Positions 25,510 through 33,171 of a stretch of 64,000 nucleotides of DNA are shown one piece after another. The translations under genes were made by a program, and so were the position numbers. The notes under the pieces are model-generated. The model searched no databases, had not been told where the DNA came from, and worked only from the letters and a program-made list of their open reading frames with translations. The DNA comes from Cupriavidus sp. D384 (GTDB taxonomy: Bacteria > Pseudomonadota > Gammaproteobacteria > Burkholderiales > Burkholderiaceae): positions 27,144 through 91,143 of the forward strand of contig NZ_BBQI01000094.1 of assembly GCF_001652915.1 (NCBI RefSeq), read 5' to 3'. Numbering within the stretch: position 1 is the first letter of the stretch; each line of letters starts with the position of its first letter.

Positions 25510-27066
25510 TCAGGCAGCCTTGGCCGGCGTGGCCGACAACCCGAAGTCCTCGGGGAATTCGTTGAGCGCGGACAGCACCGGGTACGGCGTCATGCCGCCC
25601 ATCGCACACAGCGAACCCGCGAGCATCGTGTCGCAGAGGTCGCGCACCAGCGCCACATGCTTCACGGGCTGGTCGCCGGCGATGATGCGGTCGATGACCT
25701 CCACGCCGCGCGTCGAGCCGATCCGGCATGGCGTGCACTTGCCGCACGACTCGATGGCGCAGAACTCCATCGCGTAGCGGGCCATCTTTGCCATGTCCAC
25801 CGTCTCGTCGAACACGACGATACCGCCGTGGCCCACCACCGCGCCAAACGCGGCATAAGCCTCGTAGTCAAGCGGCGTATCGAAGCGCGACTCGGGCAGG
25901 TAGGCGCCGAGCGGCCCACCCACCTGCACTGCGCGGATGGTGCGGCCGCTGCGCGTGCCACCGCCGAAATCGAACATCAGCTCGCGCAGCGTCACGCCGA
26001 ACGCCTTTTCCACCAGGCCGCCCTGCTTGATATTGCCCGCCAGCTGGAACGGCAGCGTGCCGCGCGAGCGGCCCATGCCGAAGTCCTGGTAGAACTTGGC
26101 GCCCCGCGCCAGGATCACCGGCACCGTTGCCAGCGAGATCACGTTGTTGATGACGGTAGGCTGGCCGAACAGGCCCTTCAGCGCCGGCAGCGGCGGCTTG
26201 GCGCGCACCACGCCGCGCTTGCCCTCCAGGCTTTCCAGCAGCGCGGTTTCCTCGCCGCACACGTAGGCGCCCGCGCCCTTGCGCACTTCCAGCGTGAAGC
26301 GCTTGCCGCTGCCCCGGATGTTGTCGCCCAGCCAGCCTGCCTGCGTGGCGATGGCGATGGCGGCCTCGGTGGCGGCAATCGCATGCGGGTATTCGGAGCG
26401 CGTGTAGATGTAGCCGGACTCCGCGCCCACGGCCAGCCCGGCAATCGTCATGCCCTCGATCAGCATGAACGGGTCGTCTTCCATGACCATGCGGTCCGAG
26501 AACGTGCCCGAGTCGCCTTCGTCGGCGTTGCAGACGATGTACTTGACCGGCGATTGCGCGGCCAGCACCGTCTTCCACTTGATACCGGTGGGAAACGCCG
26601 CGCCGCCCCGGCCACGCAGGCCGGAGTCGAGCACTTCCTGCACGATCTGCTCCGGCGCCATCGCCAGTGCACGCGTCAGCCCGGCAAAGCCTTCGTGGGC
26701 GATGTAGTCCTCGAGCGACAGCGGATCGGTGATGCCCACGCGGGCAAACGTCAGGCGCTCCTGCTGCTTCAGGAACGGGATCTCGTCGGTCAGGCCGTGC
26801 GCCAGCGCATGCTCGCGGCCCGTCAGGAAGCCGGCGTCGAACAACGCGGCGACGTCGTCTTCGGTCACCGGGCCATAGGCCACGCGGCCCGCATCGGTCT
26901 GAACCTCGACCAGCGGCTCCAGCCAGAACATGCCGCGCGAGCCGTTGCGCACGATGCGCACATCGGCGCCGCGCCGTGCGGCTTCGGCGGCGATGGCCTG
27001 CGCCACCTCGTCGGCACCGAGCGCCAGCGCGGTGGAATCGCGCGGAACGAAGATGGTGGTGGTCAT
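25510..27066 (-). CDS. fdsB: NAD-dependent formate dehydrogenase, beta subunit (FMN, NADH site)
   Basis: 518 residues. The N-terminal thioredoxin-like 2Fe-2S-fold region (1-120) is fused to a NuoF-like core: GLRGRGGAAFPTGIKW (FMN/NADH loop), CNADEGDSGTFSDR, GAGAYVCGEETALLESLEG and, near the C-terminus, ESCGKCTPCRIGSTRG for the N3-type 4Fe-4S cluster. It transfers electrons from FdsA to NAD+. Its start overlaps the fdsG stop (ATGA, 27063-27066). It ends 71 bp before the fdsA start. Confidence 0.96.
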   Translation of the reverse strand: MTTTIFVPRDSTALALGADEVAQAIAAEAARRGADVRIVRNGSRGMFWLEPLVEVQTDAGRVAYGPVTEDDVAALFDAGFLTGREHALAHGLTDEIPFLKQQERLTFARVGITDPLSLEDYIAHEGFAGLTRALAMAPEQIVQEVLDSGLRGRGGAAFPTGIKWKTVLAAQSPVKYIVCNADEGDSGTFSDRMVMEDDPFMLIEGMTIAGLAVGAESGYIYTRSEYPHAIAATEAAIAIATQAGWLGDNIRGSGKRFTLEVRKGAGAYVCGEETALLESLEGKRGVVRAKPPLPALKGLFGQPTVINNVISLATVPVILARGAKFYQDFGMGRSRGTLPFQLAGNIKQGGLVEKAFGVTLRELMFDFGGGTRSGRTIRAVQVGGPLGAYLPESRFDTPLDYEAYAAFGAVVGHGGIVVFDETVDMAKMARYAMEFCAIESCGKCTPCRIGSTRGVEVIDRIIAGDQPVKHVALVRDLCDTMLAGSLCAMGGMTPYPVLSALNEFPEDFGLSATPAKAA

Positions 27067-27581
27067 GCGCGGGCCTCCTCGTCTTCACGCACGGCATCGA
27101 CGAGCTTGTCGAAGCGCCGGGCATCGACGCGTCCGTGGACGCGGTCGCCAATCATCATCGATGGGCCGGTGGCACACTGCCCCAGGCAATAGACCGGCTC
27201 CAGCGTGTACTGGCCATCGGCCGTGGTCTCGTGGAAATCGCAGCCGAGCTTGCGGCATGCGTGTTCGGCCAGCGCGTCGGCACCCACCGACTGGCAGGCT
27301 TCGGCCCGGCACACCTGCACGACATGGCGCCCGGCCGGCTGCTGCCGGAAATGGTGGTAAAACGTGATCACGCCATGCACTTCTGCACGCGACAGGTTCA
27401 GGGCCTTGGCGATGACCGGCACGGCATCGGCCGGGATATAGCCCTGGGTGTCCTGGATCTCGTGCAGGATCGGCAGCAACGCGCCAGGCATGTCACGTCT
27501 GGCCGCGACGATGCGCGCGATGTCGGCTGAATCCGCCCGGCCATTGCCGGTTGGCGCCGTGGGGATGGCGGTGTCTGGCAT
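27063..27581 (-). CDS. fdsG: NAD-dependent formate dehydrogenase, gamma subunit (2Fe-2S)
   Basis: 172 residues, NuoE-like. The helical N-terminus (ALLPILHEIQDTQGYIP, AEVHGVITFYHHFR) is followed by the thioredoxin-fold 2Fe-2S motif CRAEACQSVGA and YCLGQCATGPSMMI with four cysteines. It works with FdsB in NAD+ reduction. First gene of the operon; GGAG precedes the ATG at 27581. The 136-bp gap to divergent fdsR must hold both promoters. Confidence 0.96.
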   Translation of the reverse strand: MPDTAIPTAPTGNGRADSADIARIVAARRDMPGALLPILHEIQDTQGYIPADAVPVIAKALNLSRAEVHGVITFYHHFRQQPAGRHVVQVCRAEACQSVGADALAEHACRKLGCDFHETTADGQYTLEPVYCLGQCATGPSMMIGDRVHGRVDARRFDKLVDAVREDEEARA

Positions 27582-27699
27582 GCTGTCTCCATTCTGTTCT
27601 GTCGGTCCCGAAATCGGCTTTTTTATTCATATTCGGGAACATCACAACGGGCTTTTCGGCCTCTTTGTGCGACTATAGGACCGTGTTTTGCACCGATCA

Positions 27700-27719
27700 A
27701 TATGCTATTTTCCGCATAT
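27700..27719. promoter_or_regulatory. Inverted repeat ATATGC-N8-GCATAT overlapping the fdsR start
   Basis: A perfect 6-bp dyad runs into the ATG of fdsR (27718), and its right arm is part of the palindrome GCATATGC (27714-27721). Binding here would block fdsR itself, consistent with autoregulation, while acting at -120 from fdsG. Assignment to FdsR is inference. Confidence 0.5.
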
Positions 27720-28809
27720 GCTACGCATTTCGATCCTTCCGCACCTTCAGATCCGCGACGACACCACCCCGGGACCCGCGCCAGCACTGGATGTATCGCG
27801 CCTGGTGGCCCTTCTGGGGCTGATCGAATCCACCGGAAACATCGCCCAGTCGGCCGAGGCCATGGCGTTGTCATATCGCTACGCCTGGGGCATCCTGCGC
27901 GACGCCGAGACACTTTTCGGGGGCGCGCTGATCGCCAAGACGCGTGGCCGGGGATCCACACTGACGCCGCTGGCGCAACAGCTGGTGTGGGCCAGCAAGC
28001 GCATTGCCGCGCGCCTGTCGCCCACGCTCGACAGCCTGGCTTCCGAACTGGAGATCGAACTCAAGAAGCTGATGGCGGCCAGCGATCCGGCCGTTCGCAT
28101 CCACGCCAGTCACGGCTTTGCCGTGGCGGCGCTGCGCGACTTCCTGGACGAGCAGAAGGTGCGCCACGACCTCAAGTACTGCGGCAGCCTGGAGGCCGCC
28201 GCGGCGCTGTCCGAAGGCGCCTGTGACGTGGCGGGCTTCCACGTGCCCATCGGCGAGTTCGAGGAAGAGACGCTGCGCGGCTTCTCGCGGTGGCTGCACC
28301 CCGAAAAGCATTGCCTGATCCACCTGGCAACGCGCCAGCAGGGGCTGTTCGTCCGGCCAGGCAACCCGCTGAACATCCGCTCGCTGGAAGACCTGACACG
28401 CACCGATGTGCGCTTCGTGAATCGCCAGCTGGGCTCCGGCACGCGCCTGCTGCTGGACCTGATGCTGGCGCGGCGAGGCATCGACAGCAACCTCATCGAA
28501 GGCTTCAGCAACGGCGAATTCACGCACGCGGCAGTGGCCGCCTATATCGGCAGCGGCATGGCAGACGTGGGTTTCGGCGTCGAAACGGCTGCCCGGCGCT
28601 TCAACCTGGAATTCGTGCCCGTGCTCAAGGAACGCTACTTCTTCGCGCTGGAATCGGAAGCCCTGCACAGCCCCGCCCTGCAAGGCGCGGTATCCGCGAT
28701 GAAGAGCGGCAGCTTCCGCGAACGCGTCAACGCGCTGCCCGGTTACGACGGCGAACTGACCGGCACGGTACAGACATTCGCCGAGGCGTTCCCGGGGGTG
28801 GTTTTGTAG
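27718..28809 (+). CDS. fdsR: Formate dehydrogenase operon regulator (ModE-like HTH plus periplasmic-binding-type sensor)
   Basis: 363 residues from the ATG at 27718. Residues 28-90 form a winged HTH of the LysR/ModE sort (LVALLGLIESTGNIAQSAEA, then LSYRYAWGILRD and TRGRGSTLTPLAQQL). Residues about 115-330 resemble a periplasmic-binding-protein sensor (IHASHGFAVAALRDFL, FVNRQLGSGTRLLLDLML, GFSNGEFTHAAVAAYIGSGMADVGFG). This HTH-PBP layout is known from molybdate/formate-linked regulators. Divergent position next to fdsG marks it as the operon regulator; FdsR of Cupriavidus is reported to respond to formate. A 10-residue longer start at 27688 would run through the dyad and is less likely. Confidence 0.88.
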   Translation: MLRISILPHLQIRDDTTPGPAPALDVSRLVALLGLIESTGNIAQSAEAMALSYRYAWGILRDAETLFGGALIAKTRGRGSTLTPLAQQLVWASKRIAARLSPTLDSLASELEIELKKLMAASDPAVRIHASHGFAVAALRDFLDEQKVRHDLKYCGSLEAAAALSEGACDVAGFHVPIGEFEEETLRGFSRWLHPEKHCLIHLATRQQGLFVRPGNPLNIRSLEDLTRTDVRFVNRQLGSGTRLLLDLMLARRGIDSNLIEGFSNGEFTHAAVAAYIGSGMADVGFGVETAARRFNLEFVPVLKERYFFALESEALHSPALQGAVSAMKSGSFRERVNALPGYDGELTGTVQTFAEAFPGVVL

Positions 28810-28841
28810 GCGGTCGCGTTTCGAGGCAGGCAGACGCCAGC

Positions 28842-28870
28842 AAAAAAGGGCCCCGCATGCGGGGCCCTTA
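28842..28870. terminator. Bidirectional terminator between fdsR and the peptidase gene
   Basis: A 20-base perfect palindrome GGGCCCCGCATGCGGGGCCC (28848-28867) has A6 on its left, which becomes U6 for minus-strand transcripts of the peptidase gene, and CTTAT on its right for fdsR. Confidence 0.85.
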
Positions 28871-28894
28871 TGCATGGAGCGGTTCAGCCCCAGA

Positions 28895-30610
28895 TCAATA
28901 CACCACCACCGACAGCGCCACGCCGGGCGGTACGCGCACCTTGTCGCTGTACACGCCGTCGCTGGCGCCGCGCGGTGCGATGTAGCTGCCGTAGGCCTGC
29001 AGCATCGACGGCACGGTGGCCGGCAGCTTGCGCAGCGTGGTGTACGTGGCGCCGGACGGGTCGATGGCCGGCAGCGTGTAAGTGCCATCGGTCCACTGCG
29101 GGTAGCCGAAGCCGTGCGGCGTGCGGGCCAAAGGCATGTTGCTGTTCGTGGTGGCACGCCAGTTCACCAGGGCCTGGTCGAAGGTCAGGCCCGCGCCGGC
29201 GTCCTGGATCGCGGCGCTGAGCACGGCCTTGGAACCCACCATCTGGCGGCTCAGCAGGTCGCGCAAGAAGCCGACACCGAGCTGGCGGTTCAGGAAGCCG
29301 CCGAAGCTGCCGGACACCGCGTAGCTCTCGCACGACACGCCGAAGCCCGTGAACGCGGTCAGGTTGCAGTTGTAGTCGCTGTAGCGGTAGTAGTCCGGCA
29401 GGCGGACATCGCGGATCGGGTTGTAGTTCGAGACGATGGCGCCGCTCAGGAAGTCTTCCATCTGCATCGCGGTCATTTCCTCGAGCCACGTGTCGTAGGC
29501 GTACTCGGCCCCCATGCGCACCTGGCGGCGATAGAAGTTCTGCATGTGCGTGCCTTCGTGCGCCATCGTGGTCTTTACCGAGCGCAGGCCGTCAGGGCCG
29601 CCCAGCGACAGGGTTTCGCTGTCCAGGTACAGCGAAATCGATTCGTTGCTGTTCGCTTCCTTGGACTTCAGGAAGTTGTGCAGGCCCCAGAAGTAGCCCA
29701 CGGTGCCGTAGGGCTTGCCGTCGCGATTGAAGTTGAGGACGACGATATCCACCGGCACGCCGGCCGGCAGCATCGATGTGCCGAACGAATTGGCGCCCCA
29801 GACCGCGCCGCCCACGTTGAGCAGCCGATCGTAGATCATGCCACTGCCGGCAAAGGCCGTGATCAGCTCGGTAACTGTCGCATCCAGCACATTCGAGGCT
29901 TCGGCGGTCTCCACCCAGACGTTGACGACGGTACCGTCGCTGGCGGTCATCTGCTTGCGCAGCGTGGCCGAACGCTGGGTGCCGTCCGTGTGATACCAGT
30001 TGCGGGTGGCGGTTTCGGCCAGGCCCGCGGTGCCGATCGACACGGCCAGCGGCGCCGGCACGCCCAGCGTGCTGAGCATCGGGTCGGCCGATGTGCGCGT
30101 GGCATCGACCCAGCCCTTGCGGTTGTATTCGCCGATGGCGCGCTGCGTGGTTTCGTCGGTGGAAGCCTGGCTCAGCGCCTGCGGCGCAATCATTTCCGCC
30201 GCAATCTGCGACGACAGCCCGCTCGGCATCGCCACTGCGGCGTCGCCCTGATTGGACAGTTGCAGCCAGATCGATTTGCCGGCCACGCCCGAGATGGCGT
30301 ACTGCACGTCGACCGCCGCGGCGTTGGGGTTCTGGTAGCCCCAGATTCCGGCATCGGTGCCCGCGTAACTGTTGCCGGTGGCGGCGCCACAGGCGCTGCA
30401 CGACTGCGACAGGCCATCGACCTGAATGGGCTGTGGGGCGGTGGACGTCGTGGCGGCCTGCGCCGATGCGGCGCTGTCGCCGCCATCACCGCCCCCGCCG
30501 CCGCACGCGGCCAGGGACAAGGCGGCCAAGGGCGCGGCCAGGGCCGCAAGACCGGTCAGACCGGTGGGAAAACGATGCCGCGTGCCGGCACGCGAGGTCA
30601 TGCGACGCAT
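28895..30610 (-). CDS. Lipoprotein M30-like (hyicolysin-type) zinc metallopeptidase
   Basis: 571 residues from the ATG at 30610, which has GGAG upstream. A lipoprotein signal ends at LSLAAC (Cys36), then a Gly/Asp/Ser/Ala linker. A beta-rich N-terminal domain (60-230) includes a CSACG pair of cysteines. The metallopeptidase core has TTMAHEGTHMQNF with HEGTH at 351-355 and a downstream Glu in TWLEEMTAMQMED, an arrangement of gluzincin type as in M30. GFLRDLLSRQMVG and FDQALVNWRATT belong to the C-terminal lid. It is predicted to sit on the outer membrane or to be surface-exposed. Substrate unknown. Monocistronic, with its own terminator. Confidence 0.82.
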   Translation of the reverse strand: MRRMTSRAGTRHRFPTGLTGLAALAAPLAALSLAACGGGGGDGGDSAASAQAATTSTAPQPIQVDGLSQSCSACGAATGNSYAGTDAGIWGYQNPNAAAVDVQYAISGVAGKSIWLQLSNQGDAAVAMPSGLSSQIAAEMIAPQALSQASTDETTQRAIGEYNRKGWVDATRTSADPMLSTLGVPAPLAVSIGTAGLAETATRNWYHTDGTQRSATLRKQMTASDGTVVNVWVETAEASNVLDATVTELITAFAGSGMIYDRLLNVGGAVWGANSFGTSMLPAGVPVDIVVLNFNRDGKPYGTVGYFWGLHNFLKSKEANSNESISLYLDSETLSLGGPDGLRSVKTTMAHEGTHMQNFYRRQVRMGAEYAYDTWLEEMTAMQMEDFLSGAIVSNYNPIRDVRLPDYYRYSDYNCNLTAFTGFGVSCESYAVSGSFGGFLNRQLGVGFLRDLLSRQMVGSKAVLSAAIQDAGAGLTFDQALVNWRATTNSNMPLARTPHGFGYPQWTDGTYTLPAIDPSGATYTTLRKLPATVPSMLQAYGSYIAPRGASDGVYSDKVRVPPGVALSVVVY

Positions 30611-30802
30611 GGGTGACTCCGAAGATAAGCGGTCTCCGGGGTCGGGCGCGCAACGCGCCCGATCGGAGTGGTCACCCAATAACGACACGGAAAGCACCAG
30701 ATTTAGCGCCGTTACATCGCTTTTCGGCGATGGTTTGCGCCAACGGCTGTTTCAATCTGTGGTGATACGCACGCAAGCCAGCCGCGCGCGCCAGCGCCTT
30801 CC

Positions 30803-31753
30803 TTAATAGATTTCCGGAATGACCATGTTGTCCGGCACGGGCTGGCGGACATAGTCGGCATGCCGTTCGCGCTCAGGCAGCACGATGGACGTCTGCTGCG
30901 GCTCGACATACGGCATCTGTTGGAGCAGATGGTGGATGCAGTTCAGCCGGGCGCGCTTCTTGTCCACGGCCTGCACCACCCACCAGGGCGCCTCGGTGAT
31001 ATGCGTGCGCTCCAGCATGATCTCCTTGGCGCGCGTGTAGTCTTCCCAGCGGCGGCGCGACTCCAGGTCCATCGGGCTCAGCTTCCACTGCTTGAGCGGG
31101 TCGTGGATACGGCTCAGGAAGCGCATGTGCTGCTCTTCGTCGGTGATCGAAAACCAGTACTTGATCACCTGGATGCCCGAGCGCACCAGCATCCGCTCGA
31201 ACTCCGGCACGGAACGGAAGAACTCCTCGTACTGCTCGTCGGTGCAGAACCCCATCACATGTTCCACGCCGGCGCGGTTGTACCAGCTGCGGTCGAACAG
31301 CACCATTTCGCCGGCGGCAGGCAGATGCGACACATAGCGCTGGAAATACCACTGGGTGCGCTCGCGGTCGTTCGGCGCGGGCAGCGCGGCCACGCGGCAG
31401 ACGCGCGGATTCAGCCGTTGCGTGATGCGCTTGATGACACCGCCCTTGCCGGCCGCGTCGCGCCCCTCGAACAGGATCACCACCTTGTGGCCCGTGGCCA
31501 CCACCCAGCTCTGGAGCTTCACCAGTTCGCCCTGCAGGCGGAACAGTTCGCGGAAATACAGATGACGCTCGGCGCGCTCGGCTTCGTCGCCATTCAGGTT
31601 GCTGTTGTCGCCGGGGCCGCCCGCTTCGCCGGCCAGCACCCGCTGCACCAGCAGCGGATCGCGGTCTTCCAGCTCCAGTTCGAGCTCTTCGTCGTAGTAG
31701 TCCGCCACCTCGCGGTGAATGCGCCGGATCAGGGCTTCGTCGTTGTAGTCCAT
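30803..31753 (-). CDS. ppk2: Polyphosphate kinase 2
   Basis: 316 residues. Walker A GRDAAGKGG (97-105), TQWYFQRYVSHLPAAGEMVLFDRSW in outline with Walker B/lid DRSWYNRAGVE (154-164), and DDPLKQWKLSPMD-type motif HDPLKQWKLSPMDLESRR. These are the PPK2 signatures; single-domain size fits class I/III enzymes that transfer phosphate between polyphosphate and nucleoside diphosphates. The N-terminal acidic patch (EELELELED) is typical of the class. The 192-bp gap upstream of the peptidase gene shows nothing further. Confidence 0.93.
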   Translation of the reverse strand: MDYNDEALIRRIHREVADYYDEELELELEDRDPLLVQRVLAGEAGGPGDNSNLNGDEAERAERHLYFRELFRLQGELVKLQSWVVATGHKVVILFEGRDAAGKGGVIKRITQRLNPRVCRVAALPAPNDRERTQWYFQRYVSHLPAAGEMVLFDRSWYNRAGVEHVMGFCTDEQYEEFFRSVPEFERMLVRSGIQVIKYWFSITDEEQHMRFLSRIHDPLKQWKLSPMDLESRRRWEDYTRAKEIMLERTHITEAPWWVVQAVDKKRARLNCIHHLLQQMPYVEPQQTSIVLPERERHADYVRQPVPDNMVIPEIY

Positions 31754-31853
31754 GGCTTTCCTCCATTGCGCGCGCCGACCGGCGTGCGCCTTGGTGCACT
31801 ATCGTACGCCCGCCTTATGACAATTCCATGAATTGTCATAGAGGCATCATGCA

Positions 31854-32909
31854 TCACATCATGCCGTTTTCCTGCTTGCGGAATGCCCAGCGCCCGGCCA
31901 GCACCGTGAAGGTGGCTACCAGCACCACCAGCACCCAGAAACCGTGCGGATGCTCGGCCAGCGGTATCCCGCCCACGTTCATGCCGAAGAAGCCGGCCAC
32001 GATGTTGATCGGCAGCGCCAGCACCGTGACCAGCGTCAGGGTGAACAGCGTGCGGTTGGTCTGTTCGTTGAGCTTGGCGGCAATCTCTTCCTGCAGCAGC
32101 TTGATGCGTTCCACCAGCGCGGCCAGGTCGTTGAGCACCAGCGAGAATTCTTCAGTCGATTCGCGCAATTCCTGCAAATCGGTTTCCAGCAGCCATGCGG
32201 GCGGCCGGTTCAGCAGCCGGAACAGCGCGCCTGGCTCGGGGGCCAGCAGACGCTGCAGGCGCACCAGGCCCCGCCGCATGGCGCCCAGGTCGGCCCGGTT
32301 CGACTGCAATCGCTGCGACAGCAGCTGATCCTCGATCTGGTCCACGCTGACGCCGGTTTCGCGCACGATCTGTACCAGCACGTCGGCCTGGTCCTGCAGC
32401 AGGTGAACCACCAGGTTCAACGGCGACCGGAACATCTCGCCGCGCCGCACCGCGGCCCGCAGGCGATCCACCGACCGCAGCGGACGGGCACGCGCAGTCA
32501 CCACCAGCCGATGGTCGGCATGCGCCCATAGCGTGGAAATATCGGTCGAGGCGACGCCGAAGTTGTAGATCACGTCGTTGACCACGGCCAGCAGCGCGGC
32601 GTCCTGGCGTTCGATGCGTGTCGAATGGGAACCCTGCCGCAGCGCCTCGAAAAAATCGTCGGGCAAGCCCAGCTGACCGCGCATCCAGCGCTCGCAGGCA
32701 CTGTGCGACAGATTGAAGTGCAGCCAGACAAACGGGCGCTCGGTCTGCTCCACCGCGTCGTCAGGGCCCGCCGCCGGATGCTCGCGAAGCCAGCTGGCGG
32801 CGGCGCTGGAGTCGATCTCGCGCCCCGGGCGCCCGGGTTCGAACAGGAAACCGCTGACCAGACCGACCGGGTCGGAACCATAGCCGGCCTCGACAATGCC
32901 CGATTGCAT
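31854..32909 (-). CDS. zntB: CorA/ZntB family divalent-cation transporter
   Basis: 351 residues from the ATG at 32909 (GGAG 6 bases ahead). The large cytoplasmic domain (1-285) ends in a long helix (NDLAALVERIKLLQEEIAAKLNEQ in outline). Two C-terminal helices follow, with the pore motif GMNVGG between them (FFGMNVGGIPL). GMN is the CorA selectivity motif; the Asp/Glu-free segment NVGGIPL after it is ZntB-like, so zinc export or uptake is as likely as magnesium uptake. Expected as a pentamer in the inner membrane. Confidence 0.88.
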   Translation of the reverse strand: MQSGIVEAGYGSDPVGLVSGFLFEPGRPGREIDSSAAASWLREHPAAGPDDAVEQTERPFVWLHFNLSHSACERWMRGQLGLPDDFFEALRQGSHSTRIERQDAALLAVVNDVIYNFGVASTDISTLWAHADHRLVVTARARPLRSVDRLRAAVRRGEMFRSPLNLVVHLLQDQADVLVQIVRETGVSVDQIEDQLLSQRLQSNRADLGAMRRGLVRLQRLLAPEPGALFRLLNRPPAWLLETDLQELRESTEEFSLVLNDLAALVERIKLLQEEIAAKLNEQTNRTLFTLTLVTVLALPINIVAGFFGMNVGGIPLAEHPHGFWVLVVLVATFTVLAGRWAFRKQENGMM

Positions 32910-33003
32910 GCAAACTCCATTCACGTTGCCTCGCGTGACGTTATCACGCCGCCATGAAGATCGGTGTGGCGCGGCCGCACCGGTTGTACCAGCCCGCAAC
33001 ACC

Positions 33004-33020
33004 TGTCCCATTCTGGAACA
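33004..33020. promoter_or_regulatory. Upstream activator site TGTCCCA-N3-TGGAACA
   Basis: A dyad with 6 of 7 matching pairs centred about 75 bp upstream of the -24 element of the aldehyde dehydrogenase promoter. Position and symmetry fit a binding site for the AcoR-type activator encoded at 34717-36606. Confidence 0.6.
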
Positions 33021-33084
33021 CCCCGCCGCATCCGGCACTGGCCGGCATGGCCCGCCATCCCGCATGGCTGCGTCGCGCCGGGCC

Positions 33085-33101
33085 CCGGCACGGCCCTTGC
33101 A
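33085..33101 (+). promoter_or_regulatory. Sigma-54 (-24/-12) promoter of the aldehyde dehydrogenase gene
   Basis: CCGGCACGGCCCTTGCA has GG at 33087-33088 and GC at 33099-33100 with the obligatory 10-bp gap, and closely matches TGGCACG-N4-TTGC. It lies about 70 bp before the ATG. The first T of TGGCAC is a C. Confidence 0.75.
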
Positions 33102-33171
33102 GTCCGTCCCCGCGTGCCGATGGCACGACCAACGAATCCAACAAGCATCCGATCGACAAGTGGAGCGAGAC

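Noticed and set aside
33121..33136. TGGCACGACCAACGAA as the acoD -24/-12 promoter
   Set aside because: It has a good -24 but no GC at the -12 position; the element at 33085-33101 has both.
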